Numbered from the stretch's first letter, positions 48,481-60,640 are shown. The stretch is 64,000 nt of DNA from Xestospongia muta (GCA_963693285.1 OY848918.1:16118263-16182262), one strand, 5' to 3'. A program made the numbers and translations. Notes: generated by a model from the letters alone, not told the origin.

Positions 48481-49245
48481 GGTGATGATGAGGTATTTGA
48501 ATAAGCCATTACCACTCTACACTAATCCTCAAAAGACTGAAAAGAAAAATTAAAAGTACAAAACAAAGAAATTGTTTTAGTCTTTTAGAGTTTATACCTC
48601 TAATTTATCATCCTTTTATCATGGACTTGTAAATGAAGAGGATTTGAAGACTGAAACAATAGTGTCAATGATGATGATGATGCTCTTTAAACGCCCCAAA
48701 AATTTTAAAATAATATTATATGAAAAGTTGATCAACAACCATTTGTGGTTACAGTCAAGTATTCTTGTGGCTTTAGCTTTTATTGACATTTTATAGTAAA
48801 CAAAACACTTCAAAGAGTTATTAATTACAAGTAACATCATATGGTTAGACCACTGTGGCTCTCAGTCTTTAATTACAACCAGGTTTTCATGCTCTATTTG
48901 GTGATATTTAAACATAGATTGTAGAGTGTCCTACAAAGTACAAGAAATATTATGCCTGCTGAGAATAATCAAAAAATCAATTTTAAAATATATATTGTGT
49001 CAAAACATGTACATGTACCCAATATGTATAGATACAGAAACAAATAGCAAATTATTAAAGTTATGTAATATTATAAATAGGTCACATAATGACTAAATAC
49101 AATAGAAACTACAAGCAATAGCACTAGTTAAAACTATTTCCTTGTACATGTATAATAATGACACTAAGAGCAGCTATATACTTTTCATGAAGGATTTTGT
49201 TACATATAAAAATATGTCTTTATATTAGTGATTTTGTCAATTTTA
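48481..49245. other. Downstream flank of the tail-encoding gene
   Basis: Lies just past the TGA at 49246-49248 on the minus strand and probably includes its 3' untranslated region. No poly(A) signal close to the stop could be singled out. Confidence 0.4.
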
Positions 49246-51109
49246 TCAAACTAAATCACCCTCTAATGATTCTTCCTCTAACACGTCATGTTGAGTCCTA
49301 AATAAATTAGGTGCAATAGGTACTTTCTCAGCTGTATGTATGGGTGTGGCTGCAATTATGTTCAAATCAGGAAGGTCGTGACTGGTAGTAGATGAAAGTG
49401 GCAAAACAGGACTGTCAGGAATAGGTTTAAAAGTGGAGTCATCAGCTCTGAGGAAAGATGCAGGCGTTAAATCTGGTGTATCTTCTAAGTCTTTATCATT
49501 TCCTAAAAATAATGGGCTGGAATTTTGGGATCTTCAACTAATTCTGTAAGACTTTGTGAGATAGTACTTTCTGATGATGATTGTGGTTCATCATATCTTT
49601 GTATCTTGAGATCAGCTACAAGTAACGGTTTTGTTTTATTTTGTTCTAAAACATTGTTGTCTGATAGTGTTTTCTTCAAAATAGGTTTTAGATTTTTCCA
49701 GTTAGGTGTTGACCGTGACAACTGGTTTGACTCTTCAGTACTTGATATGAAATGTATGGTTGTTGGACATTAGGCAATGTCTGCTTCTATTTGCAAGTGC
49801 TTTGGACTAAATGATGACTAAAGAAACAAAGAAATGTGTACATGTTATTGCAGGATGGTTTCATATGTAAGAATATAATAAATGAACTGAGTTATTGATA
49901 CCAAAACTATTCACAGAGTCTATACTTTTATTAAAAACATGTTCATTGTCTTTGAATTCAATAGTTATTTATAGAGCTCACAAATATGTAAGAGATGTTT
50001 AGGGCTTCCTTGCACACAGAAAATGCCAAGTAAAAATAATAAATTGATAGTACTGTACATTTACAGTTACACTAACTAATATTGGTATGTAGATATTATT
50101 TACTAACCTGTGACACTCTTTTCTTTAGCTCTTGTAATTTATCCATTGGAACTGCTACAACATTGTTTGGATCCATTGAGAGCTGTCTTTTTGCACGGAC
50201 TTTAGCACGCCATGCATTAGCAATGGTTGCTGGAGAATAGTTAACAATAGCAGGATTACTAATGGATTCACGTCTGTCCTGATCATCCTCTTTACTAGTC
50301 ATTCGAGCCATAGTATTTTCTACAACTGCAACCATACGTGGCTGCTTATCTTCTTTTAGTTTACTGGTTACTTTTGCAGAGACATCTTTAAATGTTAACC
50401 TGCGTTTTTTAGGATCAATTTCATTAGAGTTTATAAGCTCTTCTGTTCTTTCTTTGACAACCTCTTGTGTAGCTTTGACATGTGAATTAAAGTCTTCCAG
50501 CCTTTCCTTAAGACTGCTCCTTTGAGTTGCTGTTGGCAAGGGACTCTCCGTTTTTTTCAAGTTGTCCAAAAGGTTAGGGAAATTTGTTCCAAATGTTTGA
50601 GTATGTTTTCCTGGTTTGTAAACCATGTGCTGTTGTCCCTCTTGTAGAAACAAACTCTTCACTCTTTTTCGACCTCTTCGTGTTCTGAGATCAAGTTGTT
50701 TAGGACGACTTATTTTGCGGATTCGTTTGTTTCCTTTCACTTGTTCTTCTGTCAAGTCTTCATATTTTCAGTTTCATCTTCATCATGTATTGACTCTAAT
50801 TCAATTGCTTCGTCTGATTTGTTCTGGATAAATTCATCAGCAAAATTAGTAGGTCGAATTTCATCGTGTAGTGACTCTTGATCTGATATCTTTTCCTCTG
50901 CCAATGGACTTAATGGAGTGGTCTTCAGTGGCTCAATAAAGACATCATCTTGTGCTTGATCATGTGATTGAAATAGTTCATCTTTCTCACTAGATTCCTC
51001 CTGATATTCATCATCATTATCAAGTTCACCACATACATCACTCTCTTGTTCCAAGTCAGTAAATTGAGAAGTCTCTTCATCACCCGACATAAAGTCATTA
51101 TCATTTGAT
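49246..51109 (-). CDS. Long acidic/basic tail, probably fused to the ABCG segment; lesions
   Basis: Exon 50108-51109 joins in phase to the transporter exon 51231-51328. It first encodes a strongly acidic stretch (MSGDEETSQF, LDNDDEYQEESSEKDE), then a basic one (KRIRKISRPKQLDLRTRRG) and an Arg/Lys-rich, probably disordered or helical part. The frame breaks near 50755: one missing base in GAAAATATGAAG would join the two open parts, and the exon length (1002 nt) is also one base off what the flanking phases need. The next exon (from 49817) continues in frame but meets TAA after SSFSPKHLQIEADIA, followed by 88 more open codons, then a last exon 49246-49502 ending EEESLEGDLV. It could instead be a separate gene starting at the ATG at 51090. 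Function unknown. Confidence 0.45.
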
Positions 51110-51230
51110 CTGTTGAGGTAAAAGAATAATAAACTTAAAATCTACAAAAAAGCTTTGTTATAATACTTATATGTATAAAGTAATGTATTAGTAGAGTAGT
51201 TATATAATGATAATACATATGAGTGTGTAC

Positions 51231-52429
51231 CTGATTAATCCTCTTATTTTATATTTAGTAGTAGTATGTCTTAACCAGTTACATGATACAGCTAATATCA
51301 AATACACTAATGTCATCAAAAGGAGTATCTAGAGAATGTAAGTCACAATAATGTAAAGGGTCTATTTACAATGGAGTTCATGCAGGTCAATTAAAAAGCA
51401 CATTCATACCATTATATTTGTGAATGACATAATTCAATAAAGAATGAACATATATAAGGTAAATTTAATGTCTACTTTAAGTATAAGACATCACTATAAT
51501 GACCCCAAAATACTTATATGACTACTCTTTACTTACAGCTATATTCACATAAGGTCGAACATCATCAAAGTTATATGCCTGAAGGATATAATCATCAGAT
51601 GAGAGATAACACTCTACTTCTGATTCTCCTGTAGTACAATTAGCTTTAAAGCCAGTGAGAAGGAAAGAAGCTGAGGCAGAGAAGCCATAATAGTTAGGAT
51701 TAATATAAAAGAGCCAACGATACCTATAACATTAATAGAATACAATGTATATGTATATTGTTGTATAATATTAACGATGATAAAATATTAACATAATACA
51801 TCTGTACATGTGATAATAATATATAGATAGACTCACACCCAGGGAGTATCATCATGAGGAATAAAGAAACCACTTGTGAATCCTGCTACACTTGATATGA
51901 TGGGTGACAGACGAAATGCATATGAAGGTAAAGCTGAGATAATAAAAATGAGAAGAGAAATCCATGTTTGATTGAGAGCCATAGCTACAACAACTAGTTG
52001 AAGAAAGACAGTAGCACTCCAGTATGTCATATTAACAAGCTATAAATATAATAAACATTAGTGATATTAAACAATAATAACTATGTTAGTGACTTAAGCA
52101 TGTTTTTAGAAGTTATAGGGAAGGCATTTTGCCCCCCCCCCCCCTGAGCTTGTAGCAAAGTACATTAATTTTTTATTTATGTATTTTAGCTCCAACCTAT
52201 GCCCCCCCCCTCCTCAATCTATTTCTCGAAACATTACTTTGCCCACCCCGAAATTTTTTCTTTAAAAAAATGACTTAACTATATATTATGTAAACTTTCT
52301 TACCAGTAGGTACAAAACAAGAGCACAAAGGACAACAGGTATGATTGCCATGGTAACAAAACGAAAGAACCCTTGACAGATTAGGTCATGTGATCTACCA
52401 GCACCATCAGCTTTTTCAAACCCATAAAC
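51231..52429 (-). CDS. ABCG-type transporter, C-terminal membrane half
   Basis: Exons 52304-52429, 51837-52039, 51537-51723 and 51231-51328 join in phase. They encode about four hydrophobic helices, an ABC-2/ABCG signature (SGFFIPHDDTPWVYRW, then YINPNYYGFSASASFL), an extracellular loop with Cys residues (NCTTGESEVECYL) and the last helix (LVYLILAVSCNWL). ABCG half-transporters normally carry an N-terminal ATPase domain. None is present upstream: the DNA to 52640 is empty and is followed by other genes. The last exon ends in phase 2 and continues into a long charged tail at 51109, unlike usual ABCG proteins, which stop shortly after this helix. It is probably a 5'-truncated copy. Confidence 0.65.
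52131..52211. repeat. Two poly-C runs in an intron
   Basis: C runs of about 14 and 10 bases at 52132-52145 and 52203-52212, unusual in this AT-rich DNA, between the first two transporter exons. They may belong to an old repeat element. Confidence 0.6.
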
Positions 52430-52650
52430 CTATACAAAGTATTATATCAATACATATACATACATGTATATACACTTGGTTCAAAGGATCCATATATATA
52501 CTGTATAAGTAAGTTGATGTATGTATATTAGGTTGAATGGAATCACAAAGGCAACCATACACACACTTAATATAGATGCATCATATTAAATTAACTTCCT
52601 GAAAATACATTATTTGTATTGTAGACTATACATTATATTATAAATTATGC

Positions 52651-52806
52651 TCAATTGTGCTTCTGGAGTTGTGATACATTACACCAGATCCCTGAGTGAC
52701 AGTATAATCGTCGATGCTGCTTGTAAGTTTTCAATGAGAGTCTTTTAAAACAATGTCCGCAAAGCTTGAAATTTGTAGCCTTAGACTGCCTTAATCTATG
52801 AGACAT
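52651..52806 (-). CDS. Short C2H2-like zinc-finger ORF
   Basis: A 51-codon ORF from ATG at 52806 to TGA at 52651. It contains CGHCFKRLSLKTYKQHRRLY followed by CHSGIW, a C..C...(12)..H....C-type finger. It begins 124 bp from, and divergent to, the six-exon gene on the other strand. A donor-like GTGTAATG in the ORF cannot be joined to the transporter exon at 52429 without a stop, so linkage to that gene is not supported. It may be complete, or the first exon of a lost or transposon-derived gene. Confidence 0.4.
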   Translation of the reverse strand: MSHRLRQSKATNFKLCGHCFKRLSLKTYKQHRRLYCHSGIWCNVSQLQKHN

Positions 52807-52930
52807 TTTAAAACAAAGTAACAAGACACCTCTGTTTCAGTATTGCAATGATCACGTGATAACGTAGTTGAAAGTCGCGGGATCTGTATGAAGTTTTATT
52901 TATCTCTTTCTCTCTGGTTGTAGAAGTTAA
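52807..52930. promoter_or_regulatory. Candidate bidirectional promoter with E-box palindrome
   Basis: This short gap separates two divergent ATGs. It contains the perfect 10-bp palindrome ATCACGTGAT at 52851-52860, with a CACGTG E-box core, the class of site bound by bHLH-zip factors such as MYC/USF/TFE, and is less AT-rich than the surroundings (GAAAGTCGCGGGATC). Confidence 0.5.
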
Positions 52931-55015
52931 ATGGCCTATTCTTTCCATCAGCATCAACCCAGTCCTAGCTATTTCGAACAACTCAATGATAATGACTATA
53001 ATGAGTATCCTGAGAGCCTGTCATCGAGCTCATCTAACTGTCACAGTACTGAATATGACGACTCAAGTCCTGTTGTAATTCCTCCTACACCTCCAAGAAA
53101 AGCAGTGAACAGTCGATTGAACCTACTCTATCGTTTAGAAGATGCCATTGGTCCATCTCAGTTACCTTCTTGGATAAATGCTAGCACTTATTTAGAAACA
53201 AAAGACAACAGTGTTAAAGCTAGTGCCAAAGTTACTACTAGTCAAAACCAAACTGACAATACAACACTGGGTAAAGCTTCAACTGAAGTAACTCCCTACC
53301 ATGCTAAAGCTAAGTCAACAACAAGAATTTCTTCGAAATGTAATCAAAAAACTCAAGGTAGTACTAAAGTCAAGGAATCTCCTGTTGTCCATAACTTCAT
53401 TGATACTGAACAGACAGGTAAATGGTAAAATTGTACAGTTTTTATGTTAGATTTTTGTAGCAATGGACAAAATTTTGCAAGAGATTAAAAATTCAGAAGA
53501 AAGGTTACAGACACGCATTGAGGACTTGGAAGGTAGATTTGGACAACGTCATGGTTCTACTACTAAAAGGAAAAAGATTTCACCTTCTCCTGAAATAAGA
53601 GTAAGTTATTTTGATGTGCTAAGGCAAAGTGAGAAATTTAACTGCTTTTATAATACAACCACATAGCTATTTACACAATTTGTGGTCTATGGTAATCTCA
53701 ATTTTTCTTTAGGCTTTTTAGTTGACTTAAGTATCATGATATGTTTGTTCGGAAAGAAAACTTTATACTAGCCTTATGTTTTAGGGTTGGAAATGTTTTT
53801 GGTATGGGGCTAATAACTGTAAAGTAAATATATCACAGTACTATATTATGTGTACAGTCAATTAAGTGTGTATTTCTGAACAAACAGTACACTATGAATT
53901 GTGTCAAGAATCTCAAGACCTTTTCCTTTGCCCCATCACAAACTAATAGTAGGGTTGAAAGGTCAAAAGGTTTGCTCACTAGTCTAACCTATGAATAATT
54001 TTCCAATAATAAGCAAATATAGTAATATTATCGTGACAATATTGTATGTATAACATTGTTAGTACATTTGACCCACCCACACATCATGTTATAGTAACTT
54101 TTATTATCTAGGATTGTGTACGCAAAACATATTTAGCTTTATACGAAGAAGATGAGAACCTTGAATGGAACTTTAGGTATGAATAACATGACCTCCACTT
54201 GTAACACTGTCTTCTGTGTACTGGTGTAGTAAGAAGATAAGTGACAAAGAAAATCAAATGATATTAAACAAATTAGTAGCAGAAGTGAAATCTCACTTTC
54301 CTGATGTAGCCACCGCAGTTATTAATGGTTAGTAATATTATCAACTTGAAAAATATATTGGCATATCTGTTGAAATTATAAATGTTATGTATAATATAAT
54401 GTGTGCATTATTAACTATTTTATTAAATGTGGTTTTACCATATTCCTCATCATCATGATCCTTTTATAGATGCTACTAAAACTTATTTTTCAAGTTGTTA
54501 CACTAAGGCAAAGCTCATAAATTCAGGAAAGTATTCTAATAAGTGTGAAAAACAAAGAAGAAGAAACAGGATAACTAGAGTAAGTAGTTCATACCATTTA
54601 ATTAACACTATTGCAATTTCCATTATAGGAAATGACAATGATAATGTTAGTGTAAATACTTATGGTTTTTTTATTTTTTTCAAACACTGTTTTTTAATAG
54701 AAGCTACAACAAAGACTTACTGAATATGATCGAACAACTGGCCTATCTGATGCTACTAAAGCAAAGTGGAGAGTTTGTTTCACTGGTGATATGATGAGCT
54801 CAGAAGAGAGTGATGAAAATGAAGATTACCAGTTTATTATCCGCACTCTTCCATGGAGAGGAAAAAATCTAACAGAATTACTGTATGCTTTGGACAAAAA
54901 ATCTTCCAAAACCTGTTCAGTAAGAAGTAAGCATATGACTATTAAAAGGAAGGAAGGGCTTCCTTCTGATAGACTGAAACTAGCTGGTTATCCCGAATAT
55001 GCTTTTCAGCATTGA
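52931..55015 (+). CDS. Six-exon gene, 404-residue protein of unknown function
   Basis: Exons 52931-53417, 53461-53600, 54112-54176, 54230-54327, 54470-54579 and 54701-55015 have consensus splice sites, matching phases and sum to 1215 nt. Residues 1-160 are Ser/Thr/Pro-rich and probably disordered (includes PVVIPPTPPRKA). Residues about 163-190 (MDKILQEIKNSEERLQTRIE) look like a coiled coil, followed by a basic KRKK stretch. The C-terminal 200 residues are compact and charged, with a KCEKQRRRNRITR basic patch and an acidic loop leading to IIRTLPWRGKNLTELLYALD near 348-367. I do not recognise the family; a nuclear or DNA-binding role, possibly transposon-derived, is a guess from composition. 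The introns are 43-511 bp and the gene appears intact. Confidence 0.82.
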
Positions 55016-55323
55016 TTGCAATGACAGTGGTTATTCAATAATTTATTTTATGAGTCATTTATCCAATCATTATAAATGTTATGTTATGTGAAATCGTGTC
55101 CATATAGTGTTGGGTCAGTAAGAGTGTTCTGATTATGTCATTTATTGTTTAAGTTGTTTATGTGACAATGACATTATCTTTGTGATTTACATAACATTTC
55201 CTTTTTTGAGGATGTATATCATAATGGAAATGTATTTCATTTTGTAGTGATTACTTGATTTTTTTTTTGATTTGTTGTATTTGTAAATAATTATTAATTC
55301 AATGGAAACATTAAAGTTTCTTT

Positions 55324-55329
55324 AATAAA
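55324..55329 (+). terminator. Poly(A) signal of the 404-residue gene
   Basis: AATAAA about 310 nt past the stop codon. Gene B approaches from the opposite strand and stops at 55920, so the two are convergent. Confidence 0.55.
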
Positions 55330-55919
55330 AATACAAAAAAAATTTAGTGTTTTCAAGTGTTTCTGTATAGTGGGGAAACTTGCTCTTCACATGTGTTTCT
55401 TATCAAAAGAAATCTTTATGTTTCCTTAGTTTGGAAATGCCAGAAACATAACAGGATACTTGACATTTTCAAAACGTTTCCAGATGTTTCATGCTGTAGA
55501 AACATATTAATTTTTCCAGTGATAAAATGTAATTAAAAAAAAGAAAAAATGAATTTTTATCATACTTTTAAATTGTTGTTTGCTACAGGACAGTTTAGGG
55601 CTCAAATGTTCTACTGGAAAACAACTAAAGATTTCAGTTCAACATTAATCTAATTTTTCCATCTTAGTGAGGTCTATCCACATTGTCATTTGTAAAAATT
55701 TTAAAAGAAACTACATTTTTAACAAGATATGAAAATCAAAAGTAAATTGACAGTACACAATGTAATGTTCTAGTACAAAAACAGTAGCTTGTCTAACAAT
55801 ATTAACAACACTAATGTATACATAATTTAATTCGTTTTTAAAATCAAAATTTCTAACTTGTAAATGCACACAAAAGAAAATACTGGGTCATACTACATAC
55901 ATAACAAATTAAAAATCAA
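55330..55919. other. Spacer between convergent genes
   Basis: AT-rich; probably holds the 3' untranslated region of gene B on the minus strand. No other feature seen. Confidence 0.45.
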
Positions 55920-56179
55920 TTATGAAGATAGTTCAGCAATTTTGTCGGCAATACGATGTAATTTCATATCTCTAATTGCCTTGATCAAAGCTTCTTTAGT
56001 AGCTCTGACCTCATTTATCCACTTGGTAATCATTTTTGTTCGACCAGGTTCTGATTGATGGAACGTGTCTTCTTTAATTATCTTCAAAGCAGAATCTCGA
56101 AAGCCTAAATATATACCTAGTGTGTACCAATCAGCTACATCATCAACAGCCTGTAATACACCATAGAGATGTGTCTCAT
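55920..56179 (-). CDS. Gene B Death-domain exon
   Basis: 260-nt terminal exon, phase 1 start, TAA at 55920-55922. It encodes LYGVLQAVDDVADWYTLGIY, then GRTKMITKWINEVRATKEAL and AIRDMKLHRIADKIAEL, a full Death-type six-helix pattern. It is strongly diverged from the gene A Death domain. Confidence 0.85.
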
Positions 56180-59156
56180 CTAATGAGAAAAGAACATGTA
56201 AAAATAATTATAATCTCAATTTATTGCATACTTAAAGGTCCATCTGGTATATTGGTGCTCAAAGGAACTGTGGCTGGTAATGGGGAAGAATCTACAACAA
56301 ATAGTGTTAGTCATTGATATGTACTCATAATAGTTTTTATCTAAACTTACCAATGAGCCAACATTTTTGTTTTTCATTAGTTAATTGTAATGTTGGCAAG
56401 TTCTTCTCAATACTGCATCTAATGGATGGAGGATCATCTTCATATGATATTAAGACAGGATGTGACTTGTATCCTGTTTTCCGATGCTGTCGTTGACAGG
56501 ACACTGTTACTTCAGCTTTTAAAGCTCCTTCTTCATATGCCAATATATCAGCACATGTTGATATGGCTTCACAGATGATTTGACGAAGTCGAAAGCAATT
56601 TTTGGTAAGGCCAGTATAATACACCTCAATCCAGTAGAATCTGTCCACTAGAAGAACTGAGCCAAATAGATCTACAGAGGTGTCAAGTAAAATAGAATAA
56701 CGGAGCTGTGTAGAATATGTAGACAAACGTGTTTCACGATTTATATAAAATTGAGGCTTCTCTTCTCGAGTAACAAGAGCAACCACTACAGCAGGAAACA
56801 CACCCTAAACAAACAAACAGAAATATAGTAGTAAGTGTGATAAAAGTTCAGTCACTACCAATTAATTAATCTATAATAATGTATTTTCATACCTGAGGAA
56901 TTACTTTAGTCTCAAAAGCAATTATCATTGGATCACATGACTCTGTAAATACATTTGTATCATCTTCAGTGACTTGACATGGTGGTAACACAACTGGCAT
57001 AAAATATCGCTTTTGATTTTCGCTTGAAGAAAGTGGAGCAATAATACGAAGATATTGAAGCAATTCAAGAAAGCTCTCTTCTGAAAATAAAGGAGCAACA
57101 AAAGGAAGGCAAAGCTTATTAAGTAAAGAACTATCAAATACTCCATCTTCGTGAAAAATTTGCTGAGCATTGCCTTCTAAACATTGATTTGCTGGTAAAA
57201 CATTTTCTAGCGATTCAACAAATGAAAATCGTATAAGAGCTGAAAGCATATCAAGGAGATATTGAGGGTTAGTAAAAATAACATTAGGAAGCACTTTTGG
57301 AAAAAAGAGGAACAAGGCCATGGAATGAAGGTATGTGATGGATTTTAGTACATCACTACGATCCATTCCTAAATTAACTCCAATACTACAACAGGAGTCC
57401 AATGAAATCATGCCATGTTCCTCTTGTGATGCTTCCTCTGTTAGACGCATTTCAAACATGTAATAACGTACTGGTATTGGTACAGGTATACCGATATGCT
57501 TCTGATAAGACATAATATGCTGACGGAAATACAACGATATCTTTTTGCGATTCCACCAACAAAGGTTGTCAACTGGAAATATAAGCTCTGCGGGATTATC
57601 TTTAAAGAAAATAAAATGATCTCGAAATTCATGAAGGGCTGAGAGAAGCTGCTCATTCTTTTCACGCAATAACTCTAATTTCTTTTTCTTTGAGCCTTTC
57701 ATCTTGTCATAATAAGTGCCAACAATCATAAAAAGTGGCAAGTGTTTGTTTCCTTTCACTACTACAGCATTCTTAGAAGCAATTATTGAGTGTACAAAAT
57801 GCTCTATAAGCTGTAGGTTAGTCATTTGCAACTTACTGGGTTGACTAAGTAATTTGCCATTTAATGAGTAAGAGAACTGAGGCTTATCAGAAAGGTTTTC
57901 AATTAACTTTGTGCAAATAATATTCATTGTATTACCGCGAACAAACGCACGTGATACATCCGCAAATTGTGGCTGACCCCCACTATCAAGAATATTTATC
58001 CATGTAGCTTTATGAAGATCTTCTGATTTTTTTCGTTTAGTAAGGAGTTTTACCATTTCAGTAGAATAGTGGTCAGTGTCAGGCTGTTGTGACAAAGGTG
58101 TTGATTCTGCAATTGCAGTAGTTTTGTCATTTTTTTGACTGTTAGAGGTGAGGTGTAGTATATCTGGAGTTGACTGTACTGGTTGATGATCTTCTGAAGA
58201 AACCATCTTAGCTGGAACAGGTGATTCATTAGTAGATAAATCGCATTCTTCGAGAGCAAAATTCTGTTCTGGTGATTCTAGTAAAATATTTTCATCTAAA
58301 TACAACATTAGGTCTACTGACAAGATGGTGTCACTAGAAATTTCAGATATTTGAGGATCGTTGTTTTCAGACTCATTTTCGATAGCAATAATGGCATCTG
58401 ACAGCATCTTCAATAGATCAAGGCCAGTAACTTTTAACCAAATCTTGCCTTCATCACGTTCTGCCACTCTTTCTATCGCACGAAGTGGTCTTGTTGCTAA
58501 TGCTGTACTGTCATGAACTTTAGGTGCAGGCCATTTGAACAGTAGAGACTTGAACGATGTTTTTCCAACACAAGGAGGCCCCATTAGAACCAATCGTAAA
58601 TTAGTAAGATGAACAACACCTTTGTGGAGGCCACGTTTCAAAAGGTTGCGTGAAACCTGGCGTAGTTCTACATTTTAAAAGAAATAAAGAAAACAAGTTA
58701 ACTATAATATATGGTCATTGTATCTTCAAGTCATTTGTTATTATAATACTGGAGTTAGACAAATAATATTAAATAAATGTCTTGACTTAACAGATGATCA
58801 TATGCTCTCTTTTAGGTTAAGAGTGAAGAAGCATTACAAATGTATTGTATTACTGTATTATTGTATTATGATTTTTATGTGTTCAAGTCATTTGTCATTA
58901 ATATTAGAGTTAGACAAAATAATATGAAAAATAAGTCATGACTTCACAAACAATGAGATGTTTTCTTTTTGGGTAAAATTAAAGCCAATGTGGATGTATT
59001 GTATTACAGTATTAGTAAGGTATTCATTTATTTGACCAAAAATTAATGTGTACAATATGATAGAATGAATGTACTTATTACAATATACATACTTGCATCA
59101 GTTAACACCCTCAAAACATGACGATCAGGTGCCAAATCAAGTGCAGCTTTACCATC
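55920..59156 (-). CDS. Gene B: Roc-COR-Death protein, 5' end missing
   Basis: Exons 59093-59156, 56893-58667, 56351-56804, 56232-56291 and 55920-56179 join in phase and give 2613 nt, 870 residues plus stop. They encode half an ankyrin repeat (DGKAALDLAPDRHVLRVL), Roc (P-loop GPPCVGKTS; DSGGQPQFADVSRAF; G4 position GTYYD), COR (FPVDNLCWWNRKK, VIFTNPQYLLDML), the post-COR segment and a Death domain (VADWYTLGIYLGF, TKMITKWINEV). Exon lengths 454 and 60 equal those of gene A, so the two are paralogues; the 63-nt linker exon and the C-terminal mini-exon are absent. The first visible exon has no ATG. A duplicated segment begins 35 bp upstream of it, and gene C ends 3.6 kb beyond. Either upstream exons are hidden or the gene lost its ankyrin repeats. 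Confidence 0.85.
56893..58667 (-). CDS. Gene B Roc-COR exon
   Basis: 1775-nt exon, acceptor AAAATGTAG, donor CCTCAG|GTATGA. The segment between P-loop and DSGGQ is a long Ser/Pro/Asp-rich insert unrelated in sequence to that of gene A (for example STPDILHLTSNSQKNDKTTA), whereas the GTPase and COR segments around it align well. The real reading frame extends upstream of the first in-frame start-like codon to the acceptor. Confidence 0.92.
58668..59092. other. Gene B intron
   Basis: 425 bp. Contains two related stretches with TCAAGTCATTTGT and GTTAGACAAA(A)TAATAT at 58725-58775 and 58883-58925, a small internal duplication. Confidence 0.6.
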
Positions 59157-60026
59157 CTGTGATAAGAAAGAGACATTCAACAACACAATATTAAGTTAAC
59201 TAAAGATATAATTGTAGACATAATGAAGTACTCAATGTGACATTGTGTGTAATGTACTTTTCAATTAGTGATCAATACATACTTAGGTTATGATAAACTG
59301 GACTTTTAAGATCAATTTAAATATATAATAACCTACATCTACTTACAATACAATTATATATTTATATGTTCATGAAATAAAATGGTAATATAACAAAGTA
59401 CATATATTACATGTAACATAAATTATAATGACTAGTGTTCGTATTGATGTCATATAAGATTGATGTCCTTGATAATTATAAAATTCATCTATACCTTCAG
59501 GCTTGTAATTTGCCATTTCTACTATGAGATAGGATTCCATGAACTCTGGGATGTTAATGCCTATTAACTTTTCTTGATCTGGAAAGTTGGCTCATCTCAA
59601 GGGGAATAAGACAGTTGATGATATATAGCTGTGTTGTTTTTGTGCTATGACAACTTGAAGGTCTTTGAATTAGACTAGATATTATTCATAGTAGTTAGTT
59701 CATTGACATTATTAGTGACAACTATATGCAATGGAATGTCCATTACCTTCACTCAATATCTATGATATTAATCTTTTCATTGTTATTGATGTATCTGTAA
59801 CAGTAAAAACAATGATTTCTCAATTATTATAATTTAATAACTTTTCAATAAAATATCTGCAGTTAATTATAAACTCCTACTACACCACAAATGTATTTCT
59901 TTTGTATATACAACTGACAATAAATAAAAAGACTCTAGTTATAATAATTTCATTTGAAATTAGAATATGTGATATATTGACACAAATATTACCAGCTGAA
60001 AATCATGTTGTAGTTTCTTTATGTCA

Positions 60027-60048
60027 TATATATATATATATATATATA
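60027..60048. repeat. (TA)n microsatellite
   Basis: Shorter counterpart of the run at 7170-7213. Confidence 0.85.
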
Positions 60049-60423
60049 CCAGATAAGGCTAAGTCCTAATCAAACTGCAAGTGTCTCTATAATACAATAA
60101 TTCTAATTATGAGTTATTTTATGACTTGAAAAAATTATAATAAAATATTTATAGTAACTATTAATTCTATATGTATATATCTAAACATTTATTCCAGTAG
60201 ATAATTATTTGCAAATAGCTACACAGCACTAGCTTTAAAATACATAAGATAAATATTTGTCTATCTATAATTTTTGATGGAGCATTTAGCTTGACTTGTG
60301 GCAGTTTATTGTAATTTTAAGAAATTAATGGACTTTTCTTCCAAAGAGACCAACTACAACAGCTCTGATTTCTATTCTATACGATTATAAAAAACTTTTG
60401 GACTCAAATCTTTAATTTGCATT

Positions 60424-60640
60424 GTATCCTTTGACCTAAAGAAAGCTTGCAACAGCACACCACATCCAACTTTACAGCTCCAATTTGAAAGCATCGACCT
60501 TGATTTGTTACTATTTTATTTATCTGGTCATGTACAATATATTGTCACTAATGGTGTTTGTTCAAAAACTACCAGTCACTTCAGGAGTACCTCAATGGTC
60601 AGTATTAGATTTCTTATTTATTATTTCTAATTTACATAAA
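60424..60640 (+). pseudogene. Decayed LINE reverse transcriptase fragment, duplicate copy
   Basis: Same remnant as at 7589-7800, with VSFDLKKACNSTPHPTL and YLSGHVQYIVTNGVCSKTT. It shares the Cys for Phe change after KKA, showing it was already dead when duplicated. Confidence 0.7.

Noticed and set aside
50756..50805. A 46-nt intron (GTCAAT...TTGACAG) to repair the frame break in the tail gene
   Set aside because: The phases on the two sides do not match after removal, while a single missing base does explain both the frame and the exon length.
52304..52806. Zinc-finger ORF as first exon of the transporter gene
   Set aside because: Joining at the only donor-like GT gives an immediate stop in the next exon, and the two have no functional connection.
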